From positions 1 to 17,270 of the forward strand of contig UQMD01000031.1 in the NCBI GenBank assembly GCA_900542155.1: DNA of 17,270 nt, given 5' to 3'. The stretch comes from an uncultured Collinsella sp. (lineage in GTDB: Bacteria; Actinomycetota; Coriobacteriia; Coriobacteriales; Coriobacteriaceae). Shown piece after piece: positions 7,291-13,262 of the stretch. Positions within the stretch are counted from its first letter, which is position 1; every line of letters begins with the position of its first letter. A program made the position numbers and the translations under genes. Under the pieces are notes generated by a model. That model saw nothing but the letters and a program-made list of their open reading frames with translations, did not search any database and was not told the origin of the DNA.

Positions 7291-8286
7291 TTACTTGAGC
7301 GTAGCGTACATGACAGCCTTGATGGTGTGCATGCGGTTCTCGGCCTCGTCGAAGACCTTGGAAGCGGGGCTCTCGAAGACCTCGTCGGTGACCTCCTGCT
7401 CGGTGATGCCGAACTGCTCGCACTTCTCGGCGCCAATCGTAGTGTTGGTGTCGTGGAAGCTGGGCAGGCAGTGCAGGAAGATGGCACCCGGGTTGGCCAT
7501 AGCCATGACCTCGGAGGTGACACGATACGGGGTGAGCTGAGCGATGCGCTCGGCCCAGACCTCGTCGGGCTCGCCCATGGAGACCCACACGTCGGTGTAG
7601 ATGACGTCGGCACCGGTGACGCCGTCCTTGACGTCGGTGGTCAGCTTGATGGTGCAGCCGTTGGCCTCGGCGATGGGCTTGCAGGCCTCGATGACGTCGT
7701 CAGCGGGCATGCACTCCTCGGGGCCGCAGGCCACGAAGTTCATGCCGAGCTTGGAGCAGACAACCATGAGGGAGCGAGCGACGTTGTTCTTGCAGTCGCC
7801 CATGAAGACGAGGGTCTTGCCCTTGATGTCGTAGTTGAAGTTCTCCTGGACGGTCAGGATATCGGCGAGCATCTGGGTGGGGTGCCACTCAGTGGTCAGG
7901 CCGTTCCACACGGGCACGCCGGACTTAGCAGCGAGCTCCTCGACGTCGTCTTGGGCAAAGCCACGGAACTCGATACCGTCATACATGCGGCCGAGAACGC
8001 GGGCAGTGTCCTCGATGGACTCCTTCTTGCCCATCTGCGACGAACCCGGATCGAGGTAGGTGACGCCCATGCCCAGATCCATGCCGCCGACCTCGAAGGC
8101 GCAGCGGGTACGAGTGGAGGTCTTCTGGAAGAGCAGAACGATATTCTTGCCCTCGAGATAGCGGTGCGGAACGCCAGCGCGCTTCATGTCCTTGAAGTTC
8201 TTGGAGAGCTTGAGCAGGTACTCGATCTCCTCGGTGGTGAGGTCGAGAAGCTTGAGGAAGCTACGGCCGGAGAGGTTAACACCCAT
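7291..8286 (-). CDS. arcB: Ornithine carbamoyltransferase, catabolic (ArcB) type by context
   Basis: In the arginine deiminase pathway this enzyme splits citrulline with phosphate into ornithine and carbamoyl phosphate. The 331-residue protein has all family motifs: carbamoyl phosphate loop STRTR (57-61), HPTQ (135-138), ornithine-binding DVWVSMGE (232-239) and catalytic HCLP (272-275). Its length and the C-terminal EAENRMHTIKAVMYATL are typical of the ArcB/ArgF family. The start at 8286 has AAAGGAAA about 6 nt upstream. It lies 110 bp downstream of arcA copy 1 on the same strand, which together with the antiporter points to the degradative role. Sequence reading alone cannot exclude the biosynthetic role, for which argF would be the symbol. 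No argininosuccinate genes are nearby. Confidence 0.93.
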   Translation of the reverse strand: MGVNLSGRSFLKLLDLTTEEIEYLLKLSKNFKDMKRAGVPHRYLEGKNIVLLFQKTSTRTRCAFEVGGMDLGMGVTYLDPGSSQMGKKESIEDTARVLGRMYDGIEFRGFAQDDVEELAAKSGVPVWNGLTTEWHPTQMLADILTVQENFNYDIKGKTLVFMGDCKNNVARSLMVVCSKLGMNFVACGPEECMPADDVIEACKPIAEANGCTIKLTTDVKDGVTGADVIYTDVWVSMGEPDEVWAERIAQLTPYRVTSEVMAMANPGAIFLHCLPSFHDTNTTIGAEKCEQFGITEQEVTDEVFESPASKVFDEAENRMHTIKAVMYATLK

Positions 8287-8355
8287 GGTTCGTTTCCTTT
8301 CGAAGAAATGAATTCCTTAATTACTTACGTAATGCTACCCGTTTGACGGGCGAAA

Positions 8356-8384
8356 CCGGTGCGGTTGTAGGGAGACCGCACCGG
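8356..8384 (-). terminator. Intercistronic hairpin between arcA copy 1 and arcB
   Basis: CCGGTGCGGT (8356-8365) and ACCGCACCGG (8375-8384) form a perfect 10-bp stem with a 9-nt loop. Only three T residues follow on the minus strand, so it is more likely a leaky terminator or an mRNA stabiliser than a full stop. A smaller hairpin, CCCGT-TTG-ACGGG (8338-8350), and the palindrome TTACGTAA (8325-8332) follow before the arcB ribosome binding site. No promoter for arcB is evident here. Confidence 0.55.
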
Positions 8385-8388
8385 AAAC

Positions 8389-9662
8389 TGAAAACCTTAG
8401 AGGTCCTCGCGCCAGAAGGGCATGCTCATGCAGCGCGGGCCGCCGCGGCCGCGGGAGAGCTCGGCGGAGGGCACGACGAGAAGGTCCAGGCCCTCCTTGT
8501 ACAGCACGTCGTTGGTGACGGTGTTGCGGGCGTAGACGCAGATCTTGCCGGGCTCGACGCACAGGGTGTTGGAGCCGTCGTTCCACTGCTCGCGGGAGGC
8601 CGCGATCGGGTCGCCGCCGCCGCAGGGGATCAGCTTGACCTGGTCGACGCCGGTGGCGTCCTCCAGGACGTGCTCGAGGGTGTCCTCGATCAGGCGGATG
8701 TTGACCTCGCCCGGGTTCTTGCCGGCGGTCAGCTCGTAGACGCGCAGGGTGCCCATGATGGCGGGGTGGATCGTGAACTTATCGACGTCGATCTGGGTGA
8801 AGACCGTGTCGAGGTGCATGAAGGCGCGGGAAACGGGGATGTCGAAGGCCAGGATGCGCTCGACCTTGGAGTCGGAGTTCCAGAAGATGTTCTGGGCCAT
8901 GACGTCGATGGCGGCTGCCTGGGTGCGCTGGGAGATGCCGACGGCGAGGGTCTTCTCGTTGATGTTCAGCACGTCGCCGCCCTCGGTGTGGAACTGGCAG
9001 TCGCGGCGGAAGTACAGGGAGACGTCCTTGTAGTCGGGGTGGTACTTGAAGACGTACTTGCCGTACAGGGTCTCGCGGTTGCGGGTGACCGAGTACATGC
9101 GGTTGAGGTTGACGCCCTCGCCGACGACCGCGAACGGGTCGCGGGTGAAGTAGAGGTTGGGCATCGGGTCGATGATCAGGTCGGACTCGGACTCGGAGTT
9201 GACCAGGGAGTCGAGGGTCGTGGACGCCGTGAGGGGCATGTCGATCTCGGCCTTGGTCATGCCGGCCATGGTCTTCTTGACGAACTCGAGGTTGTCCTCG
9301 ATGGAGTCCAGCTTCTCGCGGACGATCTGCGGCATGCGCTGGCCGCGGATGCCTGCCTCGGCGATGTACTGGTCGGTGAACTCGGCGCGGGCGCCGGGGA
9401 CCTGGTCGAACACCTCTGCGACGAGGTTCTCGAGGTAGAGCACCTCGACGCCCTGGTCCCTCAGGATCTGGGCGAAGGTGTCGTGCTCCTGCTGCGCGAC
9501 CTCAAGGAACGGGACGTCGTCGAACAGGAGTCGCTCGAGCTCGTCGGGCGGCAGGTTGAGGAGCTCGTCGCCGGGACGGTGCAGGCAGACCTTCCTGAGC
9601 TTGCCGATCTCGGAAGGCACGTGCAGACCTTTCGTCATGGCCTCCTACCTTTCTTTCGGGCC
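8389..9662. repeat. 1274-bp direct repeat, left copy (arcA copy 1)
   Basis: Sequence from 8 bp past the arcA stop to about 20 bp upstream of its start, including the ribosome binding site, recurs at 11464-12737 at a constant offset of 3075. I found no difference in the lines I compared, and translations in sense and antisense frames are the same. The sequence beyond the left end is unrelated between copies. Beyond the right end the copies are alignable but clearly diverged. Confidence 0.9.
8397..9638 (-). CDS. arcA: Arginine deiminase, copy 1
   Basis: ArcA hydrolyses arginine to citrulline and ammonia, giving acid protection and feeding the ADI energy pathway. The 413-residue protein shows the guanidino-modifying enzyme motifs: TRDPF with Asp167, TEGGD (218-222), MHLDTVF with His275 and Asp277, and the catalytic cysteine Cys403 in GRGGPRCMSMPF. 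Length and spacing match bacterial ArcA. The start at 9638 follows AAAGGTAGGAGG, and the 2-nt gap after AGGAGG suggests the upstream AAAGG may do the pairing. Third codon positions are almost all G or C, and AGG is used for Arg more freely than in arcB. The protein is identical to the second copy at 11472-12713. arcB follows on the same strand, so the two are likely co-transcribed. Confidence 0.96.
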   Translation of the reverse strand: MTKGLHVPSEIGKLRKVCLHRPGDELLNLPPDELERLLFDDVPFLEVAQQEHDTFAQILRDQGVEVLYLENLVAEVFDQVPGARAEFTDQYIAEAGIRGQRMPQIVREKLDSIEDNLEFVKKTMAGMTKAEIDMPLTASTTLDSLVNSESESDLIIDPMPNLYFTRDPFAVVGEGVNLNRMYSVTRNRETLYGKYVFKYHPDYKDVSLYFRRDCQFHTEGGDVLNINEKTLAVGISQRTQAAAIDVMAQNIFWNSDSKVERILAFDIPVSRAFMHLDTVFTQIDVDKFTIHPAIMGTLRVYELTAGKNPGEVNIRLIEDTLEHVLEDATGVDQVKLIPCGGGDPIAASREQWNDGSNTLCVEPGKICVYARNTVTNDVLYKEGLDLLVVPSAELSRGRGGPRCMSMPFWREDL

Positions 9663-9788
9663 CTTGTCAGGGCCGATTCGTTAGCGCCCCTCCGTGTGAG
9701 GCGTTATTGCTGACGACATATTTATATCCAAAATCAGCCCATACTTCCACCTTGCCCCCGAACGGTTTTTTATAGGGGGTGAACGGCA
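9659..9788 (-). promoter_or_regulatory. Promoter and leader of arcA copy 1 with tandem GAACGG boxes
   Basis: Read leftward, the region has CCGTTC boxes at 9786-9781 and 9765-9760, exactly 21 bp apart, then a -10 TATAAA at 9726-9721. The leader of about 75 nt ends with a hairpin (9659-9664 with 9669-9674) beside the ribosome binding site. The best -35 at 17 bp is TGGAAG, a poor match, which suggests activator dependence. The boxes, the -10 and their distances to the start codon recur at arcA copy 2, although the intervening sequence differs. That conservation is the main evidence for function. Confidence 0.6.
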
Positions 9789-10014
9789 TACACATATACT
9801 TCACGCATGGCAAACTTTGATTTAATAAAGTTTATTTACGTGCTTAAACGCGTTTTCAATCCAAATAGCAAATGGAACTAAACTTTGTTAAACCTCCCTC
9901 AAATTGCATATTTCTAATAAAGCTATGAATAGAATTAGCGATTCATACCGCGTCTCAACCATTTTCATTTTTATTCAAAAAAAAGTTTGTCCTATTCATT
10001 TTCTGATTACAAGT
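9789..10014. other. AT-rich non-coding part of the arcT-arcA1 gap
   Basis: No credible gene is seen. The stretch is much richer in A/T than its surroundings and carries several symmetric elements: AAACTTT/AAAGTTT (9812-9818 with 9827-9833), the palindrome AAACGCGTTT (9846-9855), and TATGAAT/ATTCATA (9924-9930 with 9941-9947). These could be sites for regulators such as CRP/FNR, LacI/CcpA or ArgR types, but none is a full consensus match. A 68-codon plus-strand ORF from 9904 has no recognisable features. Confidence 0.45.
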
Positions 10015-10062
10015 TACCGTTTACCAGATGCTTGGTACCGTTCACCGGAAGCTCAGTATAAG
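10015..10062 (+). promoter_or_regulatory. Third pair of 21-bp-spaced boxes with a possible plus-strand -10
   Basis: TACCGTTTACC (10015-10025) and TACCGTTCACC (10036-10046) repeat with a period of 21 bp. The second is one base from the distal box of each arcA promoter (TGCCGTTCACC and TACCGTTCATC). Here the boxes point rightward. TATAAG at 10057-10062 could be a -10 for a plus-strand transcript that would run into the terminator at 10125-10162. They could also act from a distance on arcA copy 1. Confidence 0.45.
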
Positions 10063-10124
10063 GCCCAGCTGATATCGGCTCGCCGTACTGCCTCATTTGT
10101 AACATCTTGACTTCTCGGTATAGA

Positions 10125-10162
10125 AAAACGGACCCGATCCCCTAGGGAAACAGGTCCGTTTT
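10125..10162. terminator. Hairpin terminator behind the arcT-type aminotransferase gene
   Basis: AAAACGGACC (10125-10134) and GGTCCGTTTT (10153-10162) form a perfect 10-bp stem, with CCCTAGGG as an inner palindrome in the loop. On the minus strand it ends in TTTTTC, fitting termination of the leftward aminotransferase transcript 50 nt after its stop. On the plus strand TTTTC also follows, so it may work in both directions. Confidence 0.85.
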
Positions 10163-10211
10163 CAATTATCGTCGGCCAATTTGAATACGGCCTACAAAGG
10201 GCGTCGTGATC

Positions 10212-11336
10212 CTAGCGATCGAACTCCGCCAGGGCCTCGCCCAAAAGCCTTAAGCCCTCGCAAAGAACGTCCTCGCTCGCGCAGTAACCCAGGCGCGCGC
10301 CGCAGGGAAGTTCAAAGCGGCTACCGGGAACCAACAGCACTCCCCTCTCGGCCAGCAGGCGCTTGCAGAACTCCTCGTCATCCTCGGGAATGTCCAGCTG
10401 GATAAACGAGGTGGACACGCCCTGTGGGGCCGTCCAGGAGACACGATGCTGCGTGTCGATCCAAGCCTGCGCGATATCGCGGTTGCCAAACACGATCTTG
10501 CGGTTGCGCTCGAGAATCTTGTCTTTGTGCTCGAGCACATAGGTCGCTAGGGCGTCGTTGAACACGCCACCGCAAATCATGGTGTAGTCACGATAGGTGC
10601 GGATGCGGTTGGAGACCTCTTCGTCGGCCACGACCCAGCCCACGCGAGCCGCAGGCGTCGAATAGGTCTTGGACACCGAGTTGGTGACAATGGCCTTCTC
10701 GTACACGTCGGCCATCGATATAAAGGACTCAGTGTTCTCGAGCGGCAGATACACCTCGTCGCACAGCACGTAGGCGCCCACCGAGCGGGCGATCTCGGCA
10801 ATCTGGCCGAGCGTATCGGCATCGAGCACCGTACCGATGGGGTTCGAGGCGTTATTGATGCAGATGAGCTTGGTGTTGGGGCGAACGAGGTGCTTGAGCT
10901 GTTCGATATCGGGCTTCCAGCCGAGCTCCTCGCGAAGCTCCCAATACTCGACCTCGGCACCGAGCGTACGCGGAATCTCATAGAGCGGCGCATAGGTAGG
11001 CCACTCGGCAATCACGTGATCGCCGGGCTCGACAACAGCCATGATGGCATTGAGGTTAGCACCCGTACAGCCATTAGTCTGCAAAATGTGATCGAGATTG
11101 ACCTCGCGACGATACAGCTTGGCGACTTCGGCCTTAAACTCCGGCGAACCCTCGATCCAGCCGTAATTCATCTTCTCGCGATCCAGGCACTCGTAGAACG
11201 TAGCACCGTCCTGCTCGTCAAGTGCGCGAAGCTCACCCATGGTCAGCGACGAGATCGTCGACTGAGCGATATCCCATGTAGCACTCTTCTCCCAAACGTT
11301 GAGCCATTCCTCAACGCCAATTGTCTTGATATCCAT
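10212..11336 (-). CDS. arcT: PLP-dependent class I/II aminotransferase, ArcT type
   Basis: This 374-residue fold-type I aminotransferase shows the expected motifs: NNASNPIGT (161-169) contacting the cofactor, CDEVY with Asp193, the Schiff-base lysine Lys223 in NSVSKTYSTPAARVGW, and the carboxylate-binding Arg348 near the C-terminus. Lactic acid bacteria carry a putative transaminase, ArcT, in their ADI clusters, and the position between two arcA genes supports that assignment. The amino acid it uses is not known; an arginine- or ornithine-linked reaction is only inferred. The start at 11336 has AAGGTGG about 4 nt upstream. The frame is open further upstream but that part runs through a strong hairpin and lacks a good ribosome binding site. 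It follows arcA copy 2 after 135 bp and may be expressed by read-through. Confidence 0.85.
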   Translation of the reverse strand: MDIKTIGVEEWLNVWEKSATWDIAQSTISSLTMGELRALDEQDGATFYECLDREKMNYGWIEGSPEFKAEVAKLYRREVNLDHILQTNGCTGANLNAIMAVVEPGDHVIAEWPTYAPLYEIPRTLGAEVEYWELREELGWKPDIEQLKHLVRPNTKLICINNASNPIGTVLDADTLGQIAEIARSVGAYVLCDEVYLPLENTESFISMADVYEKAIVTNSVSKTYSTPAARVGWVVADEEVSNRIRTYRDYTMICGGVFNDALATYVLEHKDKILERNRKIVFGNRDIAQAWIDTQHRVSWTAPQGVSTSFIQLDIPEDDEEFCKRLLAERGVLLVPGSRFELPCGARLGYCASEDVLCEGLRLLGEALAEFDR

Positions 11337-11376
11337 GGCCACCTTATCTGATCTTAATTTAGCGTCAATAAACATG

Positions 11377-11438
11377 AATGGGACGGTGCGAAAGAACCGC
11401 ACCGTCCCATTGGGAGACATCTAATGGCAGCTAGATGT
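11377..11438 (-). terminator. Stacked hairpins behind arcA copy 2
   Basis: AATGGGACGGTGCG (11377-11390) and CGCACCGTCCCATT (11398-11411) form a perfect 14-bp stem with a 7-nt loop. A second inverted repeat, ACATCTA (11417-11423) and TAGATGT (11432-11438), lies just before it in the direction of transcription. Behind the main stem the minus strand reads CATGTTTATTG, a poor U-tract. The structure may therefore be a leaky terminator or 3'-end protector, letting some transcription reach arcT. Confidence 0.65.
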
Positions 11439-11463
11439 TTGTAGTAAGACCTGTACGGGTCTT

Positions 11464-12737
11464 TGAAAACCTTAGAGGTCCTCGCGCCAGAAGGGCATGC
11501 TCATGCAGCGCGGGCCGCCGCGGCCGCGGGAGAGCTCGGCGGAGGGCACGACGAGAAGGTCCAGGCCCTCCTTGTACAGCACGTCGTTGGTGACGGTGTT
11601 GCGGGCGTAGACGCAGATCTTGCCGGGCTCGACGCACAGGGTGTTGGAGCCGTCGTTCCACTGCTCGCGGGAGGCCGCGATCGGGTCGCCGCCGCCGCAG
11701 GGGATCAGCTTGACCTGGTCGACGCCGGTGGCGTCCTCCAGGACGTGCTCGAGGGTGTCCTCGATCAGGCGGATGTTGACCTCGCCCGGGTTCTTGCCGG
11801 CGGTCAGCTCGTAGACGCGCAGGGTGCCCATGATGGCGGGGTGGATCGTGAACTTATCGACGTCGATCTGGGTGAAGACCGTGTCGAGGTGCATGAAGGC
11901 GCGGGAAACGGGGATGTCGAAGGCCAGGATGCGCTCGACCTTGGAGTCGGAGTTCCAGAAGATGTTCTGGGCCATGACGTCGATGGCGGCTGCCTGGGTG
12001 CGCTGGGAGATGCCGACGGCGAGGGTCTTCTCGTTGATGTTCAGCACGTCGCCGCCCTCGGTGTGGAACTGGCAGTCGCGGCGGAAGTACAGGGAGACGT
12101 CCTTGTAGTCGGGGTGGTACTTGAAGACGTACTTGCCGTACAGGGTCTCGCGGTTGCGGGTGACCGAGTACATGCGGTTGAGGTTGACGCCCTCGCCGAC
12201 GACCGCGAACGGGTCGCGGGTGAAGTAGAGGTTGGGCATCGGGTCGATGATCAGGTCGGACTCGGACTCGGAGTTGACCAGGGAGTCGAGGGTCGTGGAC
12301 GCCGTGAGGGGCATGTCGATCTCGGCCTTGGTCATGCCGGCCATGGTCTTCTTGACGAACTCGAGGTTGTCCTCGATGGAGTCCAGCTTCTCGCGGACGA
12401 TCTGCGGCATGCGCTGGCCGCGGATGCCTGCCTCGGCGATGTACTGGTCGGTGAACTCGGCGCGGGCGCCGGGGACCTGGTCGAACACCTCTGCGACGAG
12501 GTTCTCGAGGTAGAGCACCTCGACGCCCTGGTCCCTCAGGATCTGGGCGAAGGTGTCGTGCTCCTGCTGCGCGACCTCAAGGAACGGGACGTCGTCGAAC
12601 AGGAGTCGCTCGAGCTCGTCGGGCGGCAGGTTGAGGAGCTCGTCGCCGGGACGGTGCAGGCAGACCTTCCTGAGCTTGCCGATCTCGGAAGGCACGTGCA
12701 GACCTTTCGTCATGGCCTCCTACCTTTCTTTCGGGCC
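11464..12737. repeat. 1274-bp direct repeat, right copy (arcA copy 2)
   Basis: This is the partner of 8389-9662, in the same orientation, and appears identical to it. It covers the arcA coding sequence, its ribosome binding site and 8 bp past the stop codon. The copies are separated by 1801 bp that contain arcT and the arcA1 promoter. Confidence 0.9.
11472..12713 (-). CDS. arcA: Arginine deiminase, copy 2
   Basis: This protein of 413 residues is identical to copy 1 at 8397-9638, with the same catalytic residues (Asp167, His275, Asp277, Cys403), so both should be active. The ribosome binding site is also the same. It differs in its surroundings: upstream is a divergent promoter region shared with ppk, downstream are strong hairpins and the ArcT-type aminotransferase rather than arcB. 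A dosage role or differently timed expression from two diverged promoters is likelier than different catalysis. Complete identity beside diverged flanks points to homogenisation or very recent copying of the gene body. Confidence 0.96.
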   Translation of the reverse strand: MTKGLHVPSEIGKLRKVCLHRPGDELLNLPPDELERLLFDDVPFLEVAQQEHDTFAQILRDQGVEVLYLENLVAEVFDQVPGARAEFTDQYIAEAGIRGQRMPQIVREKLDSIEDNLEFVKKTMAGMTKAEIDMPLTASTTLDSLVNSESESDLIIDPMPNLYFTRDPFAVVGEGVNLNRMYSVTRNRETLYGKYVFKYHPDYKDVSLYFRRDCQFHTEGGDVLNINEKTLAVGISQRTQAAAIDVMAQNIFWNSDSKVERILAFDIPVSRAFMHLDTVFTQIDVDKFTIHPAIMGTLRVYELTAGKNPGEVNIRLIEDTLEHVLEDATGVDQVKLIPCGGGDPIAASREQWNDGSNTLCVEPGKICVYARNTVTNDVLYKEGLDLLVVPSAELSRGRGGPRCMSMPFWREDL

Positions 12738-12863
12738 TTACTGGCCGAATGTATCAGCGCCCCTCCGTATGGGACGCTGCTTGCTGACAGCTCTAGTTAT
12801 ATCCAAAAACCACCCGCAATTCCACCTCGCCCCCGAACGGTCAACAAAGTACGATGAACGGTA
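12734..12863 (-). promoter_or_regulatory. Promoter and leader of arcA copy 2 with tandem GAACGG boxes
   Basis: CCGTTC boxes on the minus strand at 12861-12856 and 12840-12835 are 21 bp apart. TATAAC (12801-12796) is the -10 candidate, at the same distance from the start codon as in copy 1. A leader hairpin, GGCC (12734-12737) with GGCC (12743-12746), extended by TTCG/CGAA around a bulge, sits next to the ribosome binding site. Shared blocks with copy 1 include the box plus GGGGG, TTTTGGATATAA, GTCAGCAA and ACGGAGGGGCGCT. Confidence 0.6.
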
Positions 12864-13205
12864 TATCGCATATGATTTCCCATGATGCACTTCAGTTTCG
12901 TAAAGCAGATTTTCCTAGGTAAACGTTATTTTTCTAGGAAATCAAGATTGAACACTCAAAGTTATCCATGATTCAAAATTGCATAGCGAAAACGGTTTTC
13001 TGCATATAAATGACGCTTGTCCTCGATTCGACCTAAATTCGATTATATTCAGCTTGCTATCATTCTTATTCATACATTCTCACCAGTTGAGTGAGGATAT
13101 AGATCGCTTGTTCAAAGCACCGGACGTTAGTGCTTCGGATCGTCAGCGTAATAAGTAGGTAAAGATACCGTTCGCGCGATACGTCCGCGCCATAGGTCGA
13201 CTAAA
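12864..13205. other. AT-rich divergent intergenic region between arcA copy 2 and ppk
   Basis: I see no gene in this stretch. It holds an 8-bp inverted repeat TTTCCTAG (12911-12918) and CTAGGAAA (12934-12941); the two half regions also read as near-palindromes about 20 bp apart. A further palindrome, GAAAACGGTTTTC (12988-13000), resembles LacI/CcpA-type operators. A single copy of the arcA-type box, TACCGTTCGCG, occurs at 13166-13176 in plus orientation, about 90 bp ahead of ppk. No tRNA or known riboswitch is recognised. Confidence 0.45.
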
Positions 13206-13233
13206 TTGAGACAATAAGAAAAAGTGTTAGGCT
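13206..13233 (+). promoter_or_regulatory. Candidate promoter of ppk
   Basis: TTGAGA (13206-13211) and TAGGCT (13228-13233) are separated by 16 bp and lie about 30 bp upstream of the ppk start. TAGGCT fits the loose actinobacterial -10 pattern. GTCCC-CTGTA-GGGAC (13237-13251) forms a small hairpin in the short leader. A clear ribosome binding site is lacking. Confidence 0.45.
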
Positions 13234-13262
13234 ACCGTCCCCTGTAGGGACTGAACGGACAG

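Noticed and set aside
8343..9713. 456-codon open frame on the plus strand over arcA copy 1, and its 464-codon twin at 11463-12857
   Set aside because: Both are antisense shadows caused by the G/C-ending codons of arcA. The translation is a monotonous Val/Asp/Gly/Leu-rich sequence, while the minus strand carries all arginine deiminase motifs.
9904..10110. 68-codon plus-strand frame in the arcT-arcA1 gap
   Set aside because: No ribosome binding site, no recognisable feature, and it overlaps the tandem box pair; probably chance in AT-rich DNA.
8389..12737. Composite transposon reading of the direct arcA repeats
   Set aside because: The repeats contain only arcA. There is no transposase, terminal inverted repeat or target duplication at their ends.
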